DNA of 64,000 bases, from NCBI GenBank assembly GCA_026545765.1, contig CM048839.1, positions 89,990,914 to 90,054,913 on the forward strand. Direction: 5' to 3'. The first letter of the stretch is position 1, and each line of letters opens with the position of its first letter. Below are positions 44,275-55,471 of the stretch, in pieces. Made by a program: the position numbers and the translations under genes. Source of the stretch: Plantago major. Its lineage: Eukaryota > Streptophyta > Magnoliopsida > Lamiales > Plantaginaceae. The notes beneath the pieces are model-generated. The model was not told the origin of the DNA. It searched no databases and saw only the letters and a list, made by a program, of their open reading frames with translations.

Positions 44275-45604
44275 AAAATACTTTGGCGCGACCGGCCGTC
44301 TATCGTGAGATGGGCTCACGCCAAGACGAAGTCTCAATTTTTATTTACAAAACAGTTTTAAAGGTAATACAGAGCATCTAAAACACAAATACAATTCTAG
44401 AAACACCAAACTAGTTACAAGCCTCAGAAATTACAAAACTTTCACTAACATTACTAGCTGCTCTAGACCGACCGGCTAGCTTCCACTAGCAACCACCTCA
44501 AACCGTAGTCACTTACTCAACTGAAAAAAAAGTGTAAGGGTGAGCTCCTGGCACTTTTACTCGGGATCAAGTACAGTAGTAAAACATACATATATATACA
44601 CTCGCCAATATATAATATAGTCAAAATCGTTTGCATGGAACATTATCAAAACAATAGCAATTTGCTTTTAGCTCAATCAGACAATACACTATGGCCACAC
44701 GAACCGTGGTGGCATACAGGTCGGCTTTTACATAACAATAACAATGTCCTACCAAAGGAATAACATAACAATGGGAGATCTCCAAAAGCACGACATTCCC
44801 TCTAAAGGGCCCAAACAATTCATAGGCATATTGATGAGCATAAAACATATTTTCAATCCATGCTTTATCAAAATAGCTTTCGCAAATCGCATACACAGAC
44901 AAAACATTTATGGGATACACATACTTGATCCTTTTTCGAATAGACTATTATATCAAGTCCCATTACTTGATATAATAACCATAAGTTGTTTGTCAATCAT
45001 AAAACCATACATATATATAACAATATGGAAAATAGAATTAAAAGTGTCAAGAGTTCCCCTTACCTTGAATACGACTCAAAATCAAGCTTAACCTAGCTAA
45101 ACCGCAAAAGCTCCACTAAGTTCACCTTGAACTCTCCCAAAACACCTCTACAATGTAAGAACCCAAAACAAACACAAATTCGTAAATAATCAAAGCCAAG
45201 CGTCAAAAGAAGAAGGTGGATACTGTTTCAAAACGAATTGGGATAAAATAACCTGATGATGATGAATTGATGAGCGATGATGTCATCAAGGAAAACCCAC
45301 AAATCCTTTTCTCTCGTGAAGAATCAAATTTCATGCAACATGCATACTTGTATTTATGATGACAAAAAGCAGAATGGTTCTGGACCTTGGCAAGTAAAAG
45401 CGAGCGGCCGAAGGAAGAAAACAGGTAGGTTTAGGTATTTTGAGGTAAAATAAGGGTTTTGTAATTTGTATAGTACTATTATTATATGGGCTCGGGCCGT
45501 AAAAATATGAAAATTAGTTTGTATATAAAATTAGGCCCGGTCCACTATAAAATAAAATAAAAATATAGATTATAATTAAAAAATAAAAAATACGGGTTCT
45601 TACA
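44275..45604 (-). mobile_element. LTR-A copy 3, minus orientation, 3' terminus replaced
   Basis: On minus it starts TGTAAGAACCCG at 45604 and runs through the same blocks as copies 1 and 2 (gatcccgagtaaaagtgcca, then the U5 block with gagatgggctcacgccaaga on plus, 44310-44332). On plus its left edge is aaaatactttggcgcgacc. Copy 2 shows that GGTTTTGGGGCGTGATA should follow on minus, but here the outermost bases are gone and flank sequence takes their place, joined at AAAACC. No 5-bp duplication in the normal position can be read. Confidence 0.82.
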
Positions 45605-45664
45605 GATGTTTGGGCTCACTTTGACAGGGTGCCTAATGGGCTCGATGATAAAGGTTTTAAAACC
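45605..45664 (+). repeat. 60-bp direct repeat, right copy
   Basis: This copy is continuous with the downstream BED-finger text (FKTYKAIYHFCHKS), so it is the original. The left copy is the duplicate joined to the LTR. Confidence 0.95.
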
Positions 45665-46281
45665 TACAAGGCAATCTACCATTTCTGCCACAAATCTCTT
45701 GAGGCCAAGCCTTCTAATGGTACTTCCCATATTATAAGGCATCATGTACGATGTGGTGAACCTAAGCTGAAAGAGCAGATGTGAAAGAACATGAAGCAAC
45801 AGGTTCTCCACTCCAAATTTGATAAAGGGAAGTTTGATCTATCTTCATTTAAATTTGACAGGAGGCTTCTCGGAATGATCTTGCGACAATGATCATAGTA
45901 CATGAATACCCATTATTAATTGTGGAGAACAAATGGTTCAAAAAAATTGCCAATGGTCTCAATCCTCTATTTATGTTGGTATCGAGGAATACTGTGAAGA
46001 AGGATTGTTTTAGGATCTTCGACGTAGAGAAAGTTGTTGTGATGCACATGTTAGATGCCCTTGGACAACATAATTTGGTTAACAACTCATATGTGGACTT
46101 CTTCAACCCAACAAAAGGATTCATGATGGTAACAACACAATTTATCGATGCCAATTGGAAGCTTCAAAGTCCTATTATAAGGTATAAAAGTTAACCGAAT
46201 ACCTTGTTTTTAAATGCTGGTAGTTAGCTTCAAATAAATCCTCTAATGTCATTTTTGCATTTCGTTGTTGTACAACGTCAT

Positions 46282-47837
46282 TGATGTGCACTCGGAGATT
46301 TTGATTTTCGTTGTAGAACCTGTAATTTCTAAATACAATCAAAGATTAAATTTATAATTGCCAGAGGCTCACGAACACACAATTTATAGCGGTAAGTTAA
46401 CTCGAGATGTCGTTCTCTTCGGAATAACGCTCGATTGAAATAGAATATTAAATGGTTGATTTTCAATATAAGGTAAATAACATATTTTTGGTATTTTTGA
46501 ATAAGTAAATTAAACACGTAAGCAGAAAAGTAATTATGATGAGAATTGATGAATTATGAACTTATAGAGAAAACATGTGAGCGTATCAGGAATAACAGAT
46601 AGCGATAGTTACGGCTAAAGAGTCACATAGGTCACATATCTTATACCAAGGCGCAGTCAGTAAAGATACCCCATGTAGACTATCGTCTAGCTCAAAGCTG
46701 TCACCAGTGGCTAGCTCAACAACAAACCTCAGGCAGAATATCAACTTATAGACACAACTGACATCTCCTAATCTAGTGCAATGAATACTCATGTCTCGCG
46801 AAAACATAAACAAATAAAGCATCTTTCCTCAAACAGCACAGGTATGAACAACAATCGCATAACCAACATTGATGCTAAAACTATTCCATCATATATAAAC
46901 CAAGTAATCAAAGATCCTGGCTAACCCTTACATAGGTAAATTAGCCCGACATAACTGAAAGTAAACAAACTGTAAACTGAATTGAAATCATGTTCGAAAC
47001 AACTAAACCGTAAGAAGATGGCGAGTGTCGACCCTCGGATTCGCCTTCTTGATCTCTTCCTACCGATGTCGATCTTGATGTCTTCCGAATTTCTTGAAGT
47101 CTTCTTGATTGCTTGCTGACGGATAGGGTTTCAATTCCCCGAGGACTTGTTCTCTCTCAGGAGAGCTGCTTTTGTGGTTCGGAACCTAACGTTCCGTTCT
47201 CTTGTTCGAAACCCTTCCGTTCCTCTCTCTATGATTTAAGACCCCAATGGTCTTATTTATACTGAAAAATCTGAGCTCCAACCACCTTTGATATATAAGG
47301 AAGGTTCAAGAAGACGGGCCCTAGCCTGACAAGCCAGAAATGAGCCTGAATCTCTAAAGTTCACTGCATTGCGGTCGATAGTCAACCGCATCCAGCCTTT
47401 TGGCGGTCCTCTGTGGGCTGCAAACTTCGATTTCTCCAGGTTCTTGTTGTATATCCTTCTTCTTCAATTTTGGGCTTCTTAACTTCGTTTCCTCAAAACA
47501 TTGTCTTATACATATCCATATTACACATATCTCCTATATAGAAGTTACACATACATCGTAGCATCTTCAATTATCTTCGCACTGGCTGGCCACATGATAT
47601 GTTTTGACGCCTCGAACTCCGTGCAACGGCCAATTCAGAGTAATTGCTTAACTTTCTCGATTTCGCACAATTATGTCATTTTGGTGCCTGAAATCGTGCA
47701 ATTCCCCAAAAACGCTATCATGACCTACAAAATACGCAGGAAGTTGGTAATTGACCATAATATGATACAAATATTGAATCTAAGGCAAAAACAAGGGTCT
47801 AAAAGCATGCAATAATGCACATTTCATTGTCACATCA
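46282..47837 (-). mobile_element. Solo LTR, family LTR-B, copy 1
   Basis: On plus it reads TGATGTGCACTCGGAG...TTTCATTGTCACATCA. The flanks GTCAT (46277-46281) and GTCGT (47838-47842) are a 5-bp duplication with one change. A minus-strand TATA box (TATAAATAAGACC, near 47245-47260) gives the orientation. It sits in or next to an intron of the hAT transposase pseudogene. There is no coding sequence. Confidence 0.8.
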
Positions 47838-49290
47838 GTCGTTTTTGTGCCAAGTCCTCACACAGCGGAAGCTCTTTCTAAAGCTATGATGAAGGTGCTC
47901 TTGGACTGGAATATCGATAGGAAGCTATCTACAATACCGTGGATAATTGCTCTACAAATGATGCAGTGTTGAATTTGATGCAAGAAAGCTTCCCATAGAC
48001 TCAGATTTGCTTCAAGACAAATTTCTTCACATGCGGTGTTGTGCTCGCATACTCAATCTAATTGTGAAAGACGGGTTGGAGGTTATTGGTACTGCTATAG
48101 AGAAGGTGAGGGACAACGTTGCATATTGGGGAGGGACTCCGGAGAGGAACGAGAAGTTCACTGAAACAACGTGTCAACTCAAGATTAAGTAAGGTGAGAA
48201 GCTAATCCTTGATTGCAAAACACGTTGGAATTCGACGTATCTAATGCTGGAGGTTGCATTTGATGTATAACGATGTTTTTTTTCATTTGAAACAATGTGA
48301 TTCAAATTATAAATGCTTACCAAGTGAAGATGATTGGGGTAGCGACTCGACAAATTTGTGACAAGTTAAAATTGTTTTATAAAGTCACTAATATGTTTTA
48401 TGGTCCAAGTATCCAACTTCCAATTTGTACTTTCCTCGAATTTGTGACATTAAGGTGGCTATAAGGTACTGGTCTGTTTGTGGGGTTGATTTAGTTAAAA
48501 AGATTGCTAACAAAATGAGTGATGAATTTGAGATTTACTGGTGTAATATGCATGGGATTATGGCAGTGGCATCCGTTATTGATCCTAGATGTAAGAGTGA
48601 AATGTTACTGTTCTATTTCACTAATACTATGTCCAAAAGATGATGGTGATATTGAGGTTGAGTTTGAGGTGGAGCATATTCTTGGTTTGTTTCGTGAATT
48701 GTTTAAGGAGTGTGTAGATAATGAAGGCTCAATTAATCACAATACTAAGCATGGAGTTGGGGCAAACGACGATGAATTGACAACATCTCTAAGTGACTTT
48801 GATGCTTTTGTTGCTCAAAGTAAAAGGAAACATCCAACAAAAACAGAGTTGGATTATTACTTGGAAGAGGATATTTTGCTCCAGGTAACTTATTTTGATA
48901 TTATGGGAAGGCGGTCTTCAAACAAGGGAAATTATCCAATACTTCATAAGTTGGTAAGGGACATTTAGCGATTCCAATATCCCCTGTCGCGTCTGAATCG
49001 GCATTTAGCGGAAGTGGAAGATTGATCAGCCCTCGTCAAAGTAGACTTCACCCTAATACCGTGTGTGCACAAAATTGGCTATTGAAAACTTTTAACACCT
49101 CAAACTAATGATGATCTTTTAGTAACTGCTAATTTAATTAAAATATAAATATATCTACTGATTGCTATATTCCCACTTGCATTTGTAGGTGATGAGGGAA
49201 ATGAAGGAATGACTTATGGAAAGATTTTCGAGGATTCTGACGATGACGAAGATGTTTTGGGCGTGGTTACGGTACTAGAATCTGTCGCAA

Positions 49291-49931
49291 ATCTTTTTTT
49301 TTTTTTTCATGAATCATGATAGGCTTGGTTTAATCTATTTAAGTGCTGAGAACTCCATTGTGGTATTTGAGTTACCTATGTCAGTACTTTTTTCTTAAAG
49401 TGTGAAGTCATATATATAACGACAATTGATAATCTCATTGCTAATAGCTTATTATATATAGTATGGTTGATGCGTCATTAGTTAGTGTTCGATATTTATG
49501 TTGTATAACTTTATTTGAATGTGCTCTCTATTCATGATCTGGAGTAATTTAAAGTTGCTTGGCAAGTAGGAAGCGTAACTTACTTTTGACAAATAGAAGC
49601 AACTGGACTAACATTTGACAAATCGAAGCTGCTTACATATTTTTTGACGAATGGTAGCGGAATTGATTTTTAACAAAATATAAGCTGAACATATCTCCGA
49701 CGTGGATGCTGAATATATACTAACGTCCATCGGAAGCAAGCTCATGAATTTTTTTGACTCGTGAAAGCTAAAAATATGCTGGACTAATATATATACTCCA
49801 AAGTACCGGAGGATTAGTTGGATTTGACAATGTTGTTTACTTGTTTGTACTAGTTTTCTCACAATTTGTATGGATGACATTTTATTGTATCTAACTGTTG
49901 TGAGAATTGCTACTTCTCTTGTTATGCATTA
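49291..49931. other. 3' flank of the hAT pseudogene
   Basis: AT-rich, with no coding signal. Repeated phrases (acatttgacaaatngaagc, gaagctg) occur at about 49580-49760. The hAT terminal repeat was not identified. Confidence 0.35.
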
Positions 49932-52300
49932 TGATGTGCACTCAGAGATTTTGAATTTCGTTGTAGAACCGGTAATCCCTAAATACAATCAAAGATTAAA
50001 TTTATATGTCGGAAGTCCTCAAATCCACAGTTTATAGCGGAAAGCTGACTCGAGATGTCGTTCTCCACGGACACTTAGCATAGGAACAAGCAATTATCGT
50101 ATGTAAATTGTATGCAGAAAGTAAACAGAATGGTATCAGATAGATTGATTGAATCGCAATTGCAGACGCTCAGAAATCTACAATCAAGGTTAGGGTTTGG
50201 AATTGGGGGCACCAGCAACCTGCAAGGCAACAAGAGAAGCACGCTGGAACGTAAGATCCAAATGGGACACCGGCGTGGTGCCGACCGAATGGACTCCGAC
50301 GCTCAAGCTAGTGAGTCTGGAAGATGTTAAATAATAAACACGTGAGAGACAGAAAGAACTTATCCTTTTTGGAATGAGATAGCTCTTCTGGCGGCTGGGC
50401 TGAGTCGGATAGATGAGTGGTCGACTATGGAAATGATTAAGTGGATGACATATGTAGTCGGATGGAGGCTGAGATGTGGTGATGATGGAGATTAAGGTTT
50501 CTACTAGGAGATGGGGGGGGGGGGTTAGGGAGAAGATGATGTTCAAAACTTAAGTAAGGATGAGTAGTAGATGATTGATCAGACGACGTACACAATTCTT
50601 AGTAGTTAGGGTTTTGTAAGTCGTAGTAGTTACATGATCTCAGATGAGTTATGAAGTTTTCCTTCACACCCTTTTATTGAGATAGTTGCCGCATCTTCCA
50701 ACGGATCCTCATCACAAATCCCTTATTTTTGGGATGTAGTTGGAGATGTGGGATGTCGTTGGATAACAAATCCTTCCTCATCTCTGAGTTTCTATGACTT
50801 GGTCCACATATCCTGGGGTTTAATGGCTGATCCAACTCCTTAAGCAATTAGACTTGGGCCGGCTATTGGGCGGCTCGTTAGTCACCATGTAAGTCCTAGT
50901 CCAAGTCCATATAGATTCCGCCTTAGAGGAAGGTATCTTAGGCAAGCCGACCTGACTTGATGGATTGATCCCGTTCTTTTTGTCGGGATGTTCTCAAGGA
51001 GCATTGGCCCGGTTCGGCTCATTAATTAAATTGAGACAACCTATCGTGTAGATATGGTCTGGTCGGTTAGGCCCAAGTTGATTTGGCGGAATGGAGTAAT
51101 TCAAATATAAGTGCATCAAATGAGCTTGGACATTTATCAAATAATTGGGCCTTATTTGGACGTGTCCAAACGATTGGGCCAAGAGCATATTTTTACCAAT
51201 ACAGCAGTAAACCCTAATTAATGAGATGAAATCGATGGTGGGAAGGTGTAAATGATTCCCAACCTCCCTCTGGCCTCTGCTATGCTACTCCCAACTTTCT
51301 AGCTAAAATCCTACGCGATTACCTCTAACGACAGCAGGACATAATACTATGGTGCAGTCGACGTGAGTGCCCTACTCAGTTCAATGAAACTACTGTGTCA
51401 CTCAGCAGAAAATCACACCACGAAGGATGTATAGAGTTGTATAACCACGATTTACCTCTAATAACTATTCTATTATTATATCACGGTATATAAAGAAGTA
51501 CCAAAAGCAATGTTACGGCGGTTCGCCTTTACAAGAGAAAGTTAGCTACTCATAGTATTCTACTTGACAGAAATAGAAAACAGTAAAGAAAAGAATAAGA
51601 AGAATCTTAGTCTCTAATGTCTTCGTGCTGCTTCTAGGGTTTCCTCCTTCTGGGTGCCTGACGGCCAGCGGTTATGGGGTTTCACTCCCCCAAGGACTGG
51701 TTCTCTCTCAGGAGAGTTGCTTTATGAGCAGTGTAGAATTATGAGACCCCTGAGGTCTTATTTATACTTGAAATTTCGTGCTCTAGCCGCCATTCTTCAA
51801 TAAGGAAGGTTTAGAAAGGCGGGCTCTAGCCTGACAGGCCAGGAAAAGGCCCAAAAACCAGACAGACCCTTCACTGCGGTCGACAGTGGGGCGCAGAGAG
51901 GCTTATGCAGTCCACAATCGACCACCATCTTTGATTTCTACAGGTTTTTTCTCTTCTTCTTTGTTCTTCGATTTCGGGCTTCGTAACTTCGTTTCCTCGA
52001 AAAGTGATCTTCTACAATGTTGTTGCATCTTCAATTATCTTCGCATTGGTTGGTCGCATGACATGTTTTGACTCCTCAAACTTTGTGCAACGACCAATTC
52101 AGCGTATTTGCTTAACTTTCTTGATTTCGCACAATTATGTCGTTTTGGCGCCTTAAATTGTGCAATTCCTCAAAAACGCGATCATGACCTACAAAATACA
52201 CATGAGTTGGTAATTGACCACAATATGATACAAATATGAATCTTAGGCAAAAAACAAGGGTCTAAAAGCATGCAATATCGCACATTTCATTGTCACATCA
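49932..52300 (-). mobile_element. Solo LTR, family LTR-B, copy 2 (TSD CATTA)
   Basis: TGATGTGCACTCAGAG...TTTCATTGTCACATCA is flanked by CATTA at 49927-49931 and 52301-52305. Its ends match LTR-B copy 1 closely (tttcgttgtagaacc at left, aaacaagggtctaaaagcat at right). It is about 800 bases longer. The middle (about 50110-51200, including a G run at 50514-50524) has no counterpart in copy 1 and may be a nested insertion or an LTR subtype. A minus TATA box is in the text gtcttatttatac near 51755-51770. Confidence 0.85.
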
Positions 52301-52391
52301 CATTATATTACTGTATATATATAAAAAAAATGCACTTCGTTGATATATGATATACATGTACACTTACCAATTCGACATAAAAAACATTTCC

Positions 52392-52408
52392 GTATATATG
52401 TATGTATG

Positions 52409-52472
<64 letters not shown>

Positions 52473-52753
52473 TACATATATGTATACGTATACGTATACA
52501 TATATGTATACATATATGTATACATATATGTATGTATATATGTATATATATACATATATATGTATATATGTATACGTATATATGTATATACATATATATG
52601 TATATATGTATACGTATATATGTATATATATATATGTATTTGTATACGTATACATATATATATATATATACATATATACGTATACATATATATATGTGTA
52701 TATATACATATACATATATACATACATATATAGATATATATATATATCTATAC

Positions 52754-52785
<32 letters not shown>

Positions 52786-52842
52786 TTATATATGTATACA
52801 TATATGTATATATATATACATATATGTATATATATATATATA
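52392..52842. repeat. Large TA / TATG / TACG microsatellite (about 450 bp)
   Basis: Almost pure alternating purine-pyrimidine sequence: TA runs with interspersed TATG, TACA and TACG. Long ORFs in every frame here are artefacts. It directly abuts the Helitron copy at 52846 and stands where that element's TCTATATATATTAC 5' end should be. Confidence 0.97.
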
Positions 52843-52845
52843 AGT

Positions 52846-53329
52846 GGACAACTATTGCAGTTGTGCAATTGAGTACTTAATTTAAGTTAAATTGAACTCA
52901 TGTGTAATATATGTATAAATTAGACTTTAATTACAAAAAACAATCTGTTTTATTCAATCAAATTACAAGCCCTAATTCAATCTCAACAAAATTAATGCAT
53001 TATAACGAAAAATTAATCTTCCTTCTCCATTTAAATTTTAAACACTAATTCAACCCCAACAAAATCAAGTCTATTATTAAAAAAAAATAAAAATATCTTC
53101 TCCAATTAAATTTTAAACCTTAATTCAAGCCAACAAAATCAAAATAAATTCATCATTAAAAAATAACGATAACCAATCTTCTATAACTGTATTAAATTAA
53201 TTCGATCAACTCAAACACTAAATCAACTTGAAAAAAAAGAAATTCATTATCAGAAATAACAATATTACTTACATTCGTATACGTCTTCTATAATTGTACC
53301 AATGTGCCACAATAACACGCACATTCTAG
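52846..53329 (+). mobile_element. Short non-autonomous Helitron, second copy
   Basis: It is homologous along its length to the minus-strand element at 11931-12375 (both share, in order, gtcactt/gtggac, acttaaattaa-type, caaaaaacaatctg and cattatcagaaataac blocks). It ends CTAG at 53326-53329 followed by T. The terminal hairpin is reduced by a deletion (aacacgcacattctag). The 5' end has merged with the microsatellite. Confidence 0.65.
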
Positions 53330-53429
53330 TATATTAGTATCGATTGAGATTTAAGATACTATTTTTGTTCAATTAATTTATGTCCATGCTCCCAGCAGAA
53401 CAGTGAATACAAGGTAAGATTAAAAAAAC

Positions 53430-53538
53430 AAAGGAACTTGCGGGCCTGGCTCCGGTCCGTTTTTAACAGGCCCGTACCTCTAAAAAAATATTAGGGCCTA
53501 GACCAGGCCTATAAAAGCCCGGCCCATTGACATCCCTA
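53430..53538. mobile_element. hAT-type element end (fragment)
   Basis: The right edge ggcccattgacatcccta reads on minus TAGGGATGTCAATGGGCC, a common plant hAT terminus. Subterminal GGCCYGGGC-type words occur in both orientations. A matching left end was not found, so it may be a truncated copy. Confidence 0.5.
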
Positions 53539-53867
53539 CTAGTTAGACGAGTCATGCGACATCATCACCAACCGACGTCTTGGCCATGGCATGACGGGCC
53601 GTGGTGGCGTGAATCGATCACGCCACTTGTCGACTCCTGGTTCTTTATTTATTTATTTTAATTTTTGTATTTTTGTCCAATTTCAAACGGCTATAACTTT
53701 AAAAAAATGCAAAAAATAAATAAAAGTCACCAACGACTTTATTTTTTCGAGATCTATAAATAGAGACCAGTCTTAACTATGTTTGGATCATCCCATCTCC
53801 ATCTTAATTAAACTTAAAACACTCTCTTCACTTCAAAACACCATCTCCACTTCAATTTTCCGGCGAC

Positions 53868-55013
53868 ATGGACGGAAACTTGTTTACTCCGGAAACTCTG
53901 AGGTGGATGCAAGAAAACACACCCGAAGCCTACGAAGCATGCATGCAAAAGCTCAACAAAAACACCTCTCAACAACCCCAACCGAGTTTCGTTCGCCCTT
54001 TGTTCCAAAGCTCCTATCAAGACCCCTACACTCAAAATTACCATTCTCCATCCTCCCAAACACCAATATTTTCGCAAACACCAGAAGTTGAGGTTGTTCC
54101 TGAAATGCAGCTGGAAATTCAACCGAACCGGATGCATGGAAAAGGGAAAGCCAAAGCCAAGGAAGGAGCGACGTCAAACAAAGAGCAAGGACGGAACTCA
54201 CTGTACAACCAGAATGAGGACTTGGTTCTCATCTCTTGCTACATGGCTGCTAGTCAAAATCCGATCGTTGGCACGAATCATAAGTACGTAACTTTGTTCC
54301 ATAAAGTTGAGTAGAAGTTCGAGGATGTCCGGAGGGATGGGAAGATGTTCGGTATGGAAAAATACCGGAGTCATGATTCACTTCGTCTCAGATTTAAGCG
54401 GATAAGAGATGAGATTAATCATTGGTTGATTTGTATGGATTGTGCTACTAGGGTTGTCGGCGATCGGAGTGGCTACAATGAAGCCGATGTGGCTGAAACG
54501 GCCCAGGAATTCTACAAAGAGAAATCATCCGGTCAACAACCATTCACCATGTTCAAGCAGTGGGATGCCATGAAACAGTACCCAGAGTGGGGAACGAGGA
54601 TGAACTTGGAGGAACACATGAAGAAGGCCGCAACAGCTGGGAGAGTTGAGGTTCCGGATGATGATGATCAACCAATGGAATCAGCAGGTGGCAGTAGTGG
54701 GAGCAAGCGGACCCATGTCAGTGAGGACAGTGTCACGACTAACAAACGACCTATGGGTCGTGACAAGGCAAAGAAGATGGCTAAATGTGCTAGTTTTGGC
54801 AACTCCTCAATGGATGCAATGAGCGAGGGATGGGTTAACTTTAATGAAAGTTATCCCCAATATATTGAGTTGGAAAGACAGAAGTTGGAGTTTGCTTACC
54901 AAAAGGAGGAACGTAGGATGAAGGAGAAGAAGATGGACATGTTCATGAAACTTATGGGGGACTACACCAACTTGTACTGCAGAAAGAATTGTTTCCATCC
55001 GAGTAATGGCTGA
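53868..55013 (+). pseudogene. PIF/Harbinger ORF1 (Myb/SANT-like DNA-binding protein), one internal stop
   Basis: A single frame runs from MDGNLFTPETLRWMQENTPE to KNCFHPSNG, 381 codons with one TAG at 54312-54314. The N-terminus is Gln/Pro-rich, then a trihelix/Myb-like region (LYNQNEDLVLISCYMAASQN, then KFEDVRRDG, LRLRFKRIRDEINHW). After an acidic linker comes a basic, coiled-coil C-terminus (ELERQKLEFAYQKEERRMKE). This is the partner protein encoded beside the transposase in plant PIF/Harbinger elements; it binds element ends and helps the transposase enter the nucleus. It lies 460 bases upstream of the transposase on the same strand. One nonsense change, otherwise nearly whole. Confidence 0.82.
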
Positions 55014-55210
55014 GTTTGGAACTTGTTTTAGTTTGCTTGTTTTTCAGATTATGTGAGATGTGACTTTTTGTTTTTTTACTTTCCGAAGTGTGGCTTATTT
55101 GTGTTTTACTATTCTAAGTGTCCGTTGTAATAAAATCAGTGTGCTTTGAATTTGAATTTGAATTTGAATTATTGGAATTACGGAAAGTAAGTCTTGTGAT
55201 TTATCTTTAC

Positions 55211-55289
55211 TTTATCAGGCATCTTATCTTTGCTTTGTCAGGCATCTTATCTTCAATTTGTCAGACATCTTATCTTCAATTTTTGAGGC
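55211..55289 (+). repeat. 23-bp tandem repeat, about 3.5 copies
   Basis: The unit tttgtcaggcatcttatctt plus three bases is repeated with few changes between the two Harbinger ORFs. It follows a short gaattt hexamer run at 55147-55166. Confidence 0.85.
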
Positions 55290-55471
55290 ATCCAATGCAT
55301 TGTGACTCAGCTATGACTAAGAAATGAGTCACACATCTCCCACAACCTGTCTATATAATGCAACCATAGAACACATTTTCAGACACAACAAACTACTTGC
55401 ATTCATCACTTCTTCCATTATCTTAACTAAACAGAAAACACTCTATCTACTTCAAGTTTCCAAAGATAATC

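Larger units (their letters stand above)
44140..49290 (+). pseudogene. hAT transposase (BED-type, RICESLEEPER-like), interrupted by two LTRs
   Basis: From ATG at 44140: MVESNEDTPTMIEDNQQ, then a BED zinc finger (KSDVWAHFDRV ... FCHKS ... GTSHIIRHHVRC), split at 44275-45604 by an LTR. It continues LLIVENKWFKKIANGLNPLF, GFMMVTTQFIDANWKLQS, breaks at 46180 (intron plus LTR 46282-47837), and resumes FVPSPHTAEALSKAMMKVLL, KFLHMRCCARILNLIVKDGL, TRWNSTYLMLE, FEIYWCNMHGIMAVASVIDP, TELDYYLEEDILLQ, ASESAFSGSGRLISPRQSRL and CAQNWLLK, with a last acidic exon EDSDDDEDVLG. Stops (for example at 45782, a likely Trp codon) and frameshifts inactivate it. The order of domains is complete, so it derives from a full-length autonomous gene. 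Confidence 0.88.

Noticed and set aside
49932-52300. Possibility that the two LTR-B copies are the two LTRs of one retrotransposon
   Set aside because: Copy 2 has its own perfect CATTA duplication on both sides, and the sequence between them is hAT transposase, not retrotransposon interior.
52303-52872. Long ORFs in several frames (up to about 186 codons)
   Set aside because: They consist only of Tyr/Ile/Thr/His repeats from the TA/TATG microsatellite. Open frames on both strands here reflect absence of stop-forming words, not coding.
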